This document shows positions 13,042-24,971 of a stretch of DNA of 64,000 nucleotides, piece by piece. How positions within the stretch are numbered: position 1 is the first letter of the stretch; each line of letters opens with the position of its first letter. The DNA is from Trichosporon coremiiforme. Lineage: Eukaryota > Basidiomycota > Tremellomycetes > Trichosporonales > Trichosporonaceae. Position numbers and translations under genes: made by a program. The stretch lies in the NCBI GenBank assembly GCA_039545355.1, contig BCJJ01000006.1, forward strand, positions 1,583,686 to 1,647,685. The letters run 5' to 3'. The notes under the pieces are model-generated. The model did no database searches and had not been told where the DNA came from. It was given only the letters and a program-made list of their open reading frames with translations.

Positions 13042-13767
13042 GGTTCTTATGGAGCAACAGCGAAGTGGGGTGGAGAGAGTTGGCGGCGGTGCAAGGAAGG
13101 AAGGGATGAGGTGAAGGACGAAAGGAAGACACTGAACCGGGCCGAGCGATGCAAAGTGTGCGATCGGTCGGGCCGTTTGCGGGGCTAAGTGAACCCGTGA
13201 TCGGTATTCAACCATGACTCCTCGGCTTCTTCACTACCCCCAGAATCCTGCACCAACGCGAGCACAGCAGGTTCAGGACGTTCAGTACCTAGTCCCGCTC
13301 GCTCCCTGCTCGTCGTTTGTCACTGCGGGTAAACCTGACTGGGACACGCCGGTACGCCGCCCTTTTCGGGTGTCACAGAAACCAAAACCACTTGCACCGT
13401 AAGGCTCACGTTAGCACCGGGCAACAGGAGATGGTAAGGAACTTACGAAGAGGCCATGCGTATCGGGTCATACGCCTGCCATCGCCTGCCATATATGACA
13501 TATCTGCCATTAGCTGCCATCAAGCTGCTTACGAAACGCTGAATCCCCCATGCGATGGCATTCGGCTACCCCGTTTCCCCGTCCACGTCAACCACAGTTC
13601 ACCGATTCGTCATCCTCCAGAGTCCTCCTCATTCCGTTGTCGTCCTCGCTAGGCGTCGACTTCCAGAAGGTCTTCCCCGTCTCGTCGTCGCCCACGCCGC
13701 TCGCGTCTTCGAGTACTTCTTCCCCCTCCCCCTCCTCGCGCTGCTCACACCGGCCCAAACCTGAGCC
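13042..13767. other. Intergenic between esterase and modular gene
   Basis: The esterase promoter (13042-13200) and the leader of the gene at 13768 must lie here. 13470-13530 repeats short TGCCAT units (for example at 13485-13520). A pyrimidine-rich stretch runs from 13600 to 13760. No coding signal that I trust. Confidence 0.45.
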
Positions 13768-16700
13768 ATGCCCAATTGGCCGAACTCGACACTTGTCGGG
13801 CGTATCGCGGATGCCCGCGCACTCTGGGAGACACTGCGTTCCGTATATGATCGCGCGGACTACCACTGCATCGACTGGAGCACCAGGGCCCTGGGATCGG
13901 ACGGTTCCGAGTTCGCGGACGTGATCACCGACCTCCCCGGAAACTTCGCAGCGGAAGGGCGTCCAGTCATCCAGCTCGCCGACCCGGCCGCGCCCATAAC
14001 CAAACAGCGTCACTTCCGTGTCCCCTTCGGAAACCTCTGGGAGCTGGATCGCCTCGTCCAGCTGCAGAAGCTCAACGACGAGCCCGTTTGTGTCATGTCA
14101 AGACCTGGGACGATCGAGGTTGGAGGCACCGCCGCCAGCGACTCCAAGGCGGTCACGTGGATTCCCGAGGAAGTCGGGATGGCTCTGGGCTCCCGGACTG
14201 GCCTGGTGAGTGCACTTCCTCTTGATATTAGATTACTGGCCATCAAGGTGGAGGATCCAGAGGCTCATGCGTTCCCGGCCCCCCTTGGCGCCCCGCAGCA
14301 CGTACTCTCTTAGGCGAGGCTGAAGGACTGGCTGGAGAAGACCGTCTTCGTCCTCCACGGCATCTCGTTCAAAGTCAGGGTCGGCACTGACGTGCTCGGT
14401 GGCGAGATTAAGCAGGCGGAGAAGGCCTTCACGGCCTGGAAGGTGGTAAGTTCATATCGGAGAGCGTGGCTAACCAGAAGCTCACCAAGCGGGGACTGTC
14501 GTGGGGTTCGTCCTCTTGGTCTTCCCTCGACCCCGCTCACCCCGTCCCCTGGATCGATCTGCATCATCCGGATTACGAAGAGCGGGCGGTTTCGGCCATT
14601 CTGACAGTCGCCGTGGATCACAGCCACTTGCCTCTGCTCACCTCCGATCACTTGCGCGGCCTCGTCCTCGAACTCATCAGTGTCGTCCTCGGCCCACACC
14701 ACATCGCCGCGATGTGGCACGTCCTCACTCAACTCTCGAAGATGAAGGAGGCTGTGAACACTCCCAAGGACCTCGCCAAGCATGTCAAGAGGATCAAGGT
14801 GAAGGGTAGTGGCGCCAGCTCGCGTTATCGCCGGAACGTTCTGAAGTCGATGGCTTCAGCACTGACGAATTGTCCGGTCCCACCTCCCTGGTCCCATCAC
14901 AAGGACTCGCTGACATCGAGACCCACTCACGCATCGCCTGGGCCAGGATTTTTGACACAAGCGACTCGGGTGTCAATCGGCTCCATGTATACGGCCGATG
15001 GGAAACTCTGTCTTTCCTTCACCCTGCAGAGGTCGAGAAGGTTAACAAGGAAACTGGTCCCGTCCGCGCCCGCGCGCTCGAGCACCTCCTTTCACTGGTC
15101 GACTCTGGGACGGTGGAGGAGTGGGTCGCAGAAGATACCGCGGCGGTGGACGTCAACAGTTGCTCGTAACCGCGTTGCGTCTATGGGCCGGAGACTGGAT
15201 ATGTCCTTGAAGAAGGATGTCGTAGCCCCTATGACGGATCGTCTCGAGTGGGGGTGCCGCTCGTGGGGAACATTGTCTGGCGCACAACCCGTACCCTGGG
15301 TAGACTCGTTCTGCCAGAGCTACTGCGAAACCGCTCCTTCAGCGGTGCTGTGTTGTCTTCTCAACGTCTCTTCGATCCCCGTCCTCAGCAGCGACCAGAT
15401 CCGCGGTTTCATCGTCGACTCGTTTGGGGTTCTTCTTTCTGAGGTTGATACGGCTATTACGTGGCGACTACTCGATAACGCAGTCAAGCAGGACACGTCG
15501 GTCACTGATCTGACTGAGGCAATCAATCTCCTCGGAAGCATCAAGTTCTCAGAACCGGCACAACGCCGTCAAGAGGTTGAAGAAGGCGTGGGCCGAGTGG
15601 ACCGGCGAACTGCCAACGTTGCCCTCCACCCGCCGCGCGGACGTCACTCAACACTGGCGCGCCCGCTCAACCCGACTGTTCGACACCACAAATTCCGGCA
15701 TCGACCGTATCCATGCCTACGGGCATCTGTCAGCGCTGAGAAAACGTGAACCGGAGCTCGCGGATCAGCTCGATCGAGCGCAGGGCGATGAGCGCCTGGA
15801 GGTCCTGACGGCGCTCCTCAGCAAGTTTTCGTCCGAAGACGTCGCCGACAGCATGGATAGGGCCATGCCAGCCCTCGAATCCGCGGGTGTTCATTCGTGG
15901 ATTGTGTCTTCGGTTCCTCTACCCCATTCCTCCCAGAGGAAGCTGCGTTCAGCCCGTGCGACGGGCGTCCACTATGTGTGGCCCACGCACAGGTGCACGT
16001 CTTCGGCCACTTGTAAGTACTTCACCGACCCGAGCAGGGAGCAGGGAGCTGACAACGAGCACAATGCAGTGGACGTTCGAGATGTTCAACTACTCTGTGA
16101 CAGACGAAAGCTGCATCGGGAAGACGGCGACCCCGCTTGCAGTCCTCCCTGCCGTCGCCCGCTGTCAGGGCCCCGCCTGCCTGGGCGAGTACGCGGCGCT
16201 CAAGCCCGCCCGCGGTTTCGAGAACGTTGGAGGGTGAGTGGGAGCCCTGGTGTGGAAGCTGACAAGTAGGATCCTGATCGCACTCTGCCGCTGCTGCGGC
16301 CAACTCGCTTTCAAGTCTCTGGCGGCGCAACAAGCGACAATTATCGCTGCAGCGCAAGCTCGGGGTATCGAGTCCCAGGAACTCCCCCCTGACGACCGCC
16401 GCATCCTTTCTCCTCGCGTCAGCGACAAGGCGAGGCTCCAGTCTTGTGGTGCCCACCCCCGCTCACCCGAGTGTACCAAGTTCGCGAGGCTGACCAAGCT
16501 TTCGGGGACACAGACCTGGAAGGATGGGGGCGAGGTGTGCGCGCGCCATGCCTTGCAGCCTAGGGGATCGAAGTGGTCACCCCAACTAATTACGACAGCC
16601 TCCTTATGCCGCCCCAGCTGGATGAGATCATCGACAAGCTCTGTTCGACGTTGTCCTCGTCGACCGACTACCTCCAGAGCCTCAACGGCCTCACGCATGT

Positions 16701-16944
16701 CCTCGATGGCAAGGTGCTGACCCTCGTTGTGATCGCCTTGACGTCTATCCACCGCATTGCTGCCGGGGCTGCCCAGGTCCAGTTGAGTCACACATGGTGG
16801 CGGATCGGAGGAGCTATCGCATGGCCACGGAGGAAGAATTGGAACAGTCCTTCGCCATGGCTGAGGAGAATTGTCCAGGCGACCAGGAGCCGCCAGCAGG
16901 GTTATCTGAGCGTAACAAAGCGTCGTACTTGTCACAACCGATGA
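13768..16944 (+). pseudogene. Two-module Cys/His protein, frame-broken copy
   Basis: Unrecognised family; the copy convergent to it (17343-18999) is a paralog. Clear coding blocks: 13768-14205 (N-terminal region), 14314-14445, 14478-~14798 (module 1: GLSWGSSSW, PVPWIDL, LRGLVLELISVVLG), ~14822-15165 (ARIFDTSDSGVNRLHVYG), ~15194-~15545 (module 2: LEWGCRSWG, PVPWVD, QIRGFIVDSFGVLL), ~15553-15880 (TRLFDTTNSGIDRIHAYG), 15885-16012 (C-x3-C ... C-x2-H), 16070-16227 and ~16262-16534 (LCRCCGQL; CGAHPRSPEC), and 16564-16944. Introns at 14446-14477 and 16013-16069 look canonical. Near 14.80, 15.55 and 15.88 kb the conserved reading jumps frame without a normal intron. It is therefore either a decaying gene or uses odd introns. 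The 3' end is uncertain and could lie anywhere from 16710 to 17189. Confidence 0.5.
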
Positions 16945-17342
16945 TCACCTGCTCAGCTGCACTCAAAGTTGTGTATATCTATCCCCAGTTCGGGCAGCCG
17001 GCTCGAGCAGCGACCCATACCTGTAGATGCCTATGCGGCACGAGCAATGCAAGCAGTGTGAATAGTTGCAATACATTCACAGCTGTGACAGCATCTAATA
17101 ACACTGCCACTCCGGCCGATATCGACACTGACGGTCTTCTCTCAATGTATGCACAGTTAGACGACTTGCGAGGTTCATTACCCCAGTGAGACGTCAGCGA
17201 TATCGATGTGGCGGAGCTCTGGCCGCTGAGAGCGAAGCGTCGAGTTTGTGTGTTTGCAACTGCCAAGATACGGTGGAAGTTCGCTACATGACTCTATCCC
17301 ACATCTCATTACTACAGGGCTTCAATCATCGTCGCCACCAAC
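16945..17342. other. Spacer between convergent paralogs
   Basis: About 400 bp between the two tail-to-tail copies. A plus frame to 17189 continues from about 16794 and starts acidic (MATEEELEQSFAMAEEN), so a last exon of the plus copy may lie here. On the minus strand a GTAAGT follows 17345, so the minus copy may also have a further exon here. Neither can be fixed by eye. Confidence 0.35.
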
Positions 17343-18999
17343 TTACACCCCGCCTTCAGGACCAAGCAAGCCCTCCAGCTTCCTCCGAAGCTCATGACCC
17401 GCGATGGCAAGTCCGAGCTCGTCTCCGTGCGCCGTCATAAATTCACAAAGAGTCCCGATAGGAATGACACACGCTTCCCTCACTCCCGCTGCTTGGAGGA
17501 GGCTGAGCTGGTCGTCAGGAGGGCCGGTCATGGCCTGCTTCAAGTCAATCAGCAAGGCTGCAACGCCGGGCTGGCCCAGAGCTGTCTCGACCTCCTCGAC
17601 GGAGGTGAGTAGGGCAAGCCTGCCCTCCTCCATGACTCAGGGTGCGCATCCGGCCCCGGCCCGTCCCTCGGCATCTGTCGGGACCGTATTCTGAAATCGC
17701 GACTGGAGGGCGTACACGAGGCATTGTTTCGAGCGTTGAATCTCGCAGGGGTGAGATGCCTTGGCGTACAGAATCTTGGCGGGCTTAGGGGGGTGGATCA
17801 CGCGATCCGAGGCGGGGAGCGCGCTGACGCTCTCCCCGGCTTGGCGAGCGCGGTCCGAGATTGCCTCCTGCTGCTCTTTCATGCTGTTCACTGACACGGA
17901 GATACAGCGAGAACACAGAGTGAGGGCGATACTGATGTTAGATCCGAGGCTGGTGATATGTGGCACTAACCTGCCGGTATTGGCTTCGACTGGGGCCGTC
18001 TCGAGGGAATGGTGTATTCCCAGATATCCCGAGCCCTGGCAGATCTGAGAGAGGACTGCAAGAACTTGAGGTGTGGCATCTCTCTCCTTGAGGGGGGTCT
18101 CGTTCTCCATGACCTGGCCATACACCTCCTTTTGCATCCGAAGGACCCTGCTGTCAGCGTTCACTCATGATGATGACTTACTCCTTCGTGAAGAGCTGAA
18201 GCTGCCCATGGGACAGACACCATGGTACAAGGACTCCCTGCTCGGTGTCATATGGAGACATCATCCCATCGGCAGGGTGCCATGAAGAGTCGTTGTAAAC
18301 ACAGCCTGCTTGCGCACAGCCCTTCTCGAGCACTGACTCTCGATCAGCAGCGGCGAGGCTCACAAGCTCCTCCTGCGTCATGGTAGACGCGTCAGCTCCG
18401 TGCCCAGCCGCATGGAGTCGTTGAATACCTGCCGCTTCGAGACTGTACAAGCGGAAGTTGGCGGGGGTTCTCTGGCGGGGGTTCTCTGGCGGGGGTTCTC
18501 TGGCGGGGGTTCTCGAACACGGCACTGACCAGTGTTGTCGGGAGCGGAGCATGGCACCGACGAACGTCCTGAGACCGGTGAGGAGGATGCGGATGCGACT
18601 GATCAGGTGAATATCTGCAACACTTTCGTCCTCGTAGCGATTGTTGATCGCATCAGCGACGTCAACCGCAGACGAGAGGGACAGGCTGTTCTTGCGTGTG
18701 AAAAGCGCGGTCTCGAAGAGCGCCTCGCTGTCCTCTGGACCGAGATAAACACCGACGCGTTCCCAGAAGACAGCCGCGACTTGGGATCGATAGATGACTG
18801 GCGCGGCGTCAAGGTGGGTGAGCACGCGCGCAGCGGCACCAACGACTCGATGGTCGTAATCGTCGTCGTGCGGTCCGATCAAGCAGTTATCGAAGGCAGC
18901 ATCTGGTTTGAACACCTTCCAGCTCTTCAGACCGTAGCCTACCTCATCCGGCTCAAGGTGCGGCACGTCCTGCGCACCCATGAGCCCTGTGGCAGCCAT
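17343..18999 (-). CDS. Single-module Cys/His protein, paralog of 13.8-16.9 kb
   Basis: Exon 1 is 18999-18182 and exon 2 is 18150-17971 (intron of 31 nt; acceptor CAGCAG gives a 3-nt alternative). Exon 3 starts at 17931 after a 39-nt intron and stays open to a stop at 17637. Conserved blocks shared with the plus copy, in order: VGYGLKSW, VIYRSQVAAVFWERVGVYLG, AGIQRLHAAGH, GCAQAGCV with PWCLSHGQ, LCSRC with EQQEAISDRAR, LPASDR, and SHPCEIQRSKQC. The spacing C-x4-C ... C-x2-H and a later C-x2-C suggest zinc binding (inference). A further conserved segment at 17633-17343 (LALLTSVEEVETALG) matches the plus copy downstream of its last Cys motif, so it is probably a 3' exon; the junction is not resolved. 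I chose the start ATG at 18999 because the open frame upstream lacks an ATG. A 14-bp repeat array interrupts exon 1. Confidence 0.55.
18460..18515. repeat. 14-bp tandem repeat, 4 copies
   Basis: Four head-to-tail copies of GGCGGGGGTTCTCT (plus strand); the last copy ends in G. The array lies inside the open frame of the minus-strand gene. Fourteen is not a multiple of three, so a change in copy number alters the reading frame unless it is by three. On the minus strand each unit contains CCGCCAG, which resembles a 3' splice site. Confidence 0.95.
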
Positions 19000-19697
19000 T
19001 GTAACGTCAGGTCGAGGGACGGGTGGCGACGAAGATGCCGACGGTGTCGAGAATGGAGAAGTTGAGGGGCGCACGACCCAGCGAAGGCGGGAGGCAGGGG
19101 GGGAAGCCAAGGTAGCGAGAGGGAAAGTGTGAGGGTGAGGACGTGAGCGAGGAGAGCGGGGTCAGTGATGGCGAAGAGATGAGAACCAAGGGGTGTGAGG
19201 AGACTGTCGGCAGAGCGTGATACGATGGGAGAGTTGATGACAAGACAGAGAAAGTTCGAAGACACGCGGGCAGATGTCGAGTGAGTCACCCCATTGCTCA
19301 CCCCCTGTCTTGGTCAGGCGAAAGGCAGACGACTCATGCCGCAGGGACCACCTTTCCTTTCCATCGCGCTTGATCGGCAGGAGATACATGTGTGCCCAAA
19401 CCTCAGAGTTTCCGGTCACTGTGGCCTTTGGGCGGCGCCGCTGAGCTCCCATGCAAACAAGGAGAACGCGCCCAAATCTGAGCTGACTGCGAGCGGCACT
19501 TTCTCCTGGCGCGGATTTGTGGCGGACCAACCCCGAGGTGAGTGGAGATGGGTAGGGACGAAATATCAGCAACGCTGTTGCGGCTAAAGAATCCAGGGGA
19601 ATAACATCGGCAGTGGTCGGTATATAAAGGAAGCAACACCTTGCTGAAGAATAAGAGGGAGTTATAATCAAAGACAGGAGACTATGCCTAAATCTAT
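19000..19697. other. Intergenic upstream of modular gene and downstream of ABC gene
   Basis: Contains the presumed promoter of the minus gene starting at 18999 and the 3' flank of the ABC transporter. 19005-19150 is G-rich on the plus strand, so pyrimidine-rich on the minus strand, which fits a leader. No gene is supported. Confidence 0.45.
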
Positions 19698-22600
19698 CTA
19701 TTGCTGAGGCTTGGAGTCGTACTTGTCGGGGGACTCGACCTTGGTGGTCTCAACGGTTTTGAGACCAGGGTCGATCGGCTCCTGCACTTCCTTGGAAGCG
19801 GGGAGCTGGTTGACGTTGGAGAGCAGGTCGGGGGTAGAGGTGGGGAGGGTAGTAGTGGAGGCGAAGTTCTCGTTGGACTGCTCCACGATGGTCGGGTGAC
19901 CGGGGCTGTAGACCGGGGCCTTCTCGTTGGTGGTAGTGCTGAGACCGGTCTGCTGGCGCGAAAGGTTGGTCTGCTGGCGGGTCATGTTGGAGCCGACTGT
20001 GGTCGCGCGGTCGAGGCCGTCGTTGTCGTCCTCAACAGCCTTCTTGTGCTTGGGCACGCGGAGGAGCCAGTACAGGAAAATGGCAGCGAAAATGTTGAAG
20101 ATTACGTAAACCCAGAGGAGGCCGAAGTCGCGCCACGCGTTCGACCAGTAGATGTTGAAGACCGCCAGGAACGTATTCGTACTGTTCATAGCGCAGAAGC
20201 GGCACGAGTCGGTAGCGTTAGGGTCGAGGAGATAGCCCCCAGCCATCTTGATGTAGTTTGCCATGTAGGCACCGCAAGTTTGACCGCCTTCGGGAACGAA
20301 CTGGAGCAATTCCGCGTCTGAACACACCACATTCGTGTTCGCAACGCAAACGGATAGGAAACCTGATGTTAGCAGAGCCTGTCCATTTTCACGTAACTCA
20401 CCCTCCACAAGATAAGTGAATGGAGAGACTCTGTTCATGAACACCCAGAAGCCGGGAAGCTGCTGTCGAGGGACGAGAACACCGCAGAACACAAGGCAGA
20501 GCGAAAAAAGAAGGTTGGCTATGTTGCCCGCAGTTTCCGCCAAATCCATGCCCGCGACGACCATGGTAGCGAACGTAGATGTGAACAGGAAGAACATCTG
20601 CATGAAGAGCCAGGCCATGGCGCCGCGGAGGGTGACGGTATCGGTAGGAATGGCGTTCCGGTAATAGCCGATGGGGTAGTACCACTCAAAGAAGAACATG
20701 GTGGCAACCAGGATACTCCAGGGGATCTCGACGATGATGTTCGACAGGATGAACACGACCCATGAGTATGTCTTGCTGGGACGCTCGCGAACTTCGTAAA
20801 GGGAACGCTGGATGACGAAATTGGGCATGATCTAGGAGTTAGCGTACTATGGAGCGAATGTGGCGGAAAAATCGAAAATAAGAAAATAACCCAAAAATCA
20901 CCTCTCCGACCTTCTACACCGTTTTCTGGGCTTCTAAGCTTAACTAACCTGCTGGCAGATCTGTCCGAAGATCGTAAAAGACATGAATATGCTAAACATT
21001 TCGTTTTGCAAGCCTGTTATATCGTATTAGGATTGGCAAAAAGAGGTAGACTTACCTTGCTGAGAATTGTCGGCCTTGAAGAACGAGAAACCGATGAAGA
21101 GACCGGTGGAGACGACGAGCGCAATCTTGCTCCAAATGTACGAGGGGGTGCGCCAGTACTGCTGGAACACACGACGGAGGACCTCAAACATTTGGGTGCC
21201 GAAAGGAGCGGCGAATTGGGCATAGGCCGATTTGTCCTTGACATCGGGCTTGGGCTTGGCACGGCCTTCGTACTTGAGCCTGTGGAGCTCCTGGCGGACA
21301 CCCTGGTACTCGGGGGACTCCAGCCAAGTCTTGTGCCAGTCAATGTCGGTCTCCGAGCCAGGGGCGGCGCCGATAGCAGAGAACATCCACTCAGCGGGGT
21401 TCTCCGAAGGGGCGCAGGGAGGAGCACCGTTGCGGACGAAGTAGTCGATCAGAGTCTTCGAACCGGCACCGACCTCACCGTAATAGACGGTGCGGCCGCC
21501 CTTGGCGAGGAAGAGGAGACGGTCGAACTGCTCGAAGAGCATGGCGGAGGGCTGGTGGATCGTGCAAAGAATAGCCTGGCCGTTCTCGTGGGTAAGCTTG
21601 CGGAGGAGCTGCAGAATGTTCCAGGAGGTCTGCGAGTCCAGACCAGAGGTAGGCTCGTCAAGGAAAAGCAAAAGCTCGGGCTTGGCAACGAGCTCGACAC
21701 CGATGGTGAGACGCTTGCGCTGCTCGACGTTGAGACCTTCACCGGGAACACCGACGACGGCATCGGCGTAGTCGTTCATCTCAAGGAGCTTGAGAACCTC
21801 CTCGACGTAGGCGTACTTTTCCTCACGGGAGACGTGCTTGGGCTGGCGAAGAACGGCGGAGAAACGGAGAGCCTCACGAACGGTCGAAGTCTCGAGATGG
21901 AGATCCTGCTGCTGGACATAGCCGGTCTTGCGCTGGAACGAGGCGTCACGCTGGCGTCCGTCGACGAGCATCTCACCAGTGACGACACCCATGGTGACAC
22001 GAGTCGCAAGAACATCCAACAGAGTCGTCTTACCCGCTCCAGACACACCCATCAGAGCAGTTAGAGTACCGGGCTTAACCCAACCGTCGACGTGGTCCAG
22101 AATGCGGCGGTCCTCCTTCTTTATCTTGATGTCGTAGCAGACGTCGCGCCAGGAGAAAACCGAAGTCTGGCGCTGGATCAGACCGTCCGCAGCGTCGAGT
22201 CCAGTCTTCTCGCCCTTCTCCATGCCAGGCCTGGTTCCGACGCCCATCTGGGTCTCCTCGTCCTCGATGACGTAGGCATTGTTGGCGTCCTTGAGCTCCT
22301 TGGGAATCTTGCCGCGGGGGAACACGAGCACTTCGCCCTTCGACCTCTTGGCGCTGATCAACTCAGTGGCGGCGAGGTACACGAACATGAGGAAGAACAT
22401 GAAACCGAAGATGATACCGACGTTCCTCCACTTGTGCGAGTGGTAGTACTCGTAGGCAATGTTGATGTAGTCGTCACCGTTAACGTATGAGAGTCCGGGC
22501 TTGCTGCCGACACTGCTGCAAACGACGTTGTCGCCTCCAGTAGGGTAGCCAGGGCCGGTGGGGACGAACTGCGCACACGCGAAGTTTCGGTCGTGGAACT

Positions 22601-24971
22601 CGTTGATCATGAGGGACTCGAAACCAAAGGCGATGGGGTTGATCCAGTTGATCCATCGGCTCCAGCCGTGCATGTAGTTGACGGGAATGGCGAAACCGGT
22701 GTAAATGATGAGGCCGAGAATAGCCACGGCAGCCGGTGCGAGAGCCTGCGTCAACGAACGAGAGAGCGAGGCGATCGAACGGAAGAACATGGACATTGTC
22801 AACGTGAGGATGAACGACACGAAGAAGAAGAAGAAGAACGGTCCAGGCTCTCGACGAAGGTTCGTCATGAAGTAGATGATCAAGTTGAAAAGAATCGCGT
22901 TGAAGATCTTGTAGGGCATGTCACACAGCATGGACGCGAACGCTTCAGCCGAGGGGTGGTAGAATGCGTATCGCGAGTGTTTCTCGACGATGGGACGTTG
23001 GGCGTAGAGAGTCAGAATTTCGAGGGCGGATCCGAAGGCGTTCATGAGAATGGCGAAGAACAAAAGACCACCGCGGCTGTAGAAGGAGGCCGTAGTAGGC
23101 TGCAGGTTGTAGAAGATCGACGAGATGATGAGGGCCATGACACTGTTACCGAAGAGCTGAGTGAGGGTGAGCGACGGGTCAGCCCTGAGGCGCCAGAAGC
23201 CGCGCCTGAGACAAAGCTTGACCTGACCCCAGTACGAAAGGGTGTACGGGGAAGCAGCACGAGTGTGCTTCGACTGCTGGGCGCGACGAGAGGCAAGGAA
23301 GTCCTGGTAGTACTGGCCGCCGACGGGGTACTTCTTGTTGTAGGCGGCAATGTCAGCCTGCAGCTGAGTGTACTCCGGCGAGTCGCGCCAGCGCTTGGCG
23401 AACTCGGCAGGCGTGCGGGGAACCTTGCCCTCGTAGCCCTCGGCCGGACGACGCTCAGACGGAGACGTCAAACTGGTCAGGAAGTCGGGGACAGTCTGCT
23501 GCTGGGGGCAGAACCATCCCTGACGCTCGAAGTACGCCTTGGCCTCGGTGGTGCGACCGAAGAAGATCTGCTCGCCCTCGTACAGGACCGAGACCTTGTC
23601 AAACATGTCGTAGGCGTGCTGCGGCGCCTGGTAGATCGCGACGGCGGCCGCGGTTCCGAAGTGCTCGGCACCCAAGCGGAGGTTCTTGACGAACTCGATA
23701 GCATTGGCAGAGTCAAGACCACGGGTCGAGTTGTCCCAGCTCTGAAGCGGAGCGGACGACAGGGTGGCCTCGGCGATCGTCACACGCTTGCGCTCACCAC
23801 CAGACACACCACGGATGTAGTCGTTTCCGACGACCGTGTTGACAGTGTGCGAGATACCGAAAACAGACATGACGACATCGCGCATGTGGTACGCGAATTC
23901 CTTCTCCGAGATGCCGGCGGGAGGATGACGGGGGGCGCGAGCGCGAGCCGCGAATTCGAGGGTCTCACCCACGACCAGCTTGGGGAAATGCACGTCCACC
24001 TCGGCAGTGTAGATGGCCTCACCACGGAAGCGCTTGTTCATGGTCTTGGGGTCGATACCTGTGAAATACGTCAGCGCCGCGCTCGGCTATGGAATAGCAA
24101 ACTACCGCTCCTCTGCCACTAGTGGCGAGATATAGCGTAGAATGTTGTCCACGTACCTCTGTAGTTGATCTCCGATCCCTCGCCGAGATAAATACCGTTC
24201 ATCTCGCCCGCGATGGTCTTGAGAAGCGTGGTACATCCAGAACCAGGAGGGCCGAGAACAACGAGCAGCTCCCCCGGCTCGATGATACCGTCGAACTCAT
24301 TCAGAATCTCGACTTTGTGCTTGCGGTGGCCGATGAGGTCGCGGATCTGTCCGACGAGGTACAGAGGCAGGTTACCAACGGTCTTCTGGTAGTCTAGGGG
24401 GCGTCAGAGACCTTGGACATAGAAGATAGCCGCCACGCCCCTCGGCACAAGTGCCCCAGGGCCCGGTACTACGAAACTCACCTGCGTCAGAGCCGAAGCC
24501 GTGCACGCTCAAATTCTGGTACGCGATACCACTGACACGGCTGTCGTTTGCAGAGGCCATGTGGTTGGTCATCGCGCGCGTCCACTTGTGGATATTGAAG
24601 TGCTCGGCGTAGGGGTCGAGGTCCGAGCCAGGCTCGTAGTTGAAGATGTCGCCATCGTTGGAGACAGAGTCGGCCTGAGTCGTCGTACCGCCCGAGCCGC
24701 CCTCCTGGACATCGTGCTGGTGGTCATGAGAAAGTGAAGGGCGAGTGACGGAGCGCTGCGACTGCCTCGAGATCTGGCGAGCGAGCTGGACGACCTCTGC
24801 GTGGCGCTGCTCCTGGGTCGGAATGAACTCCTCGACCTCGTCGTAGTTTTGGTTCGAGGATCCGAAACCCCAGTCTTGGGTGAGCGACATCTTACGCTGG
24901 TGAGGAGAAGCGCCGGCATGCTGCTCCTGACGGTCGTAAGAGCCGTAGTTGAAGTTGCCTACCACGGACAT
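19698..24971 (-). CDS. PDR-type ABC (ABCG) multidrug transporter
   Basis: Exons 24971-24482, 24393-24157, 24058-21056, 21013-20949, 20831-20402 and 20362-19698 give 1629 aa; all joins are in phase. Layout is (NBD-TMD) twice, the reverse order typical of Pdr5/Cdr1. NBD1: Walker [10 protein letters not shown] near residue 212, with Cys in place of Lys; signature VSGGERKRV; degenerate Walker [15 protein letters not shown]2: Walker [10 protein letters not shown] near residue 912; divergent signature LNVEQRKRL; Walker [15 protein letters not shown]. This asymmetry is the hallmark of fungal PDR pumps, where only one ATP site is fully catalytic. Two TMDs follow ([16 protein letters not shown] into helices; [19 protein letters not shown]). 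The family exports drugs and lipids at the plasma membrane. The N-terminal hydrophilic part (about 160 aa) and the C-terminal tail are longer than usual. The 39-nt last intron is frame-neutral. Confidence 0.93.

Noticed and set aside
22593..24122. Long open frame (509 codons) on the plus strand
   Set aside because: Antisense to the ABC transporter; codon-biased GC-rich genes often leave open shadow frames, and it has no domain pattern.
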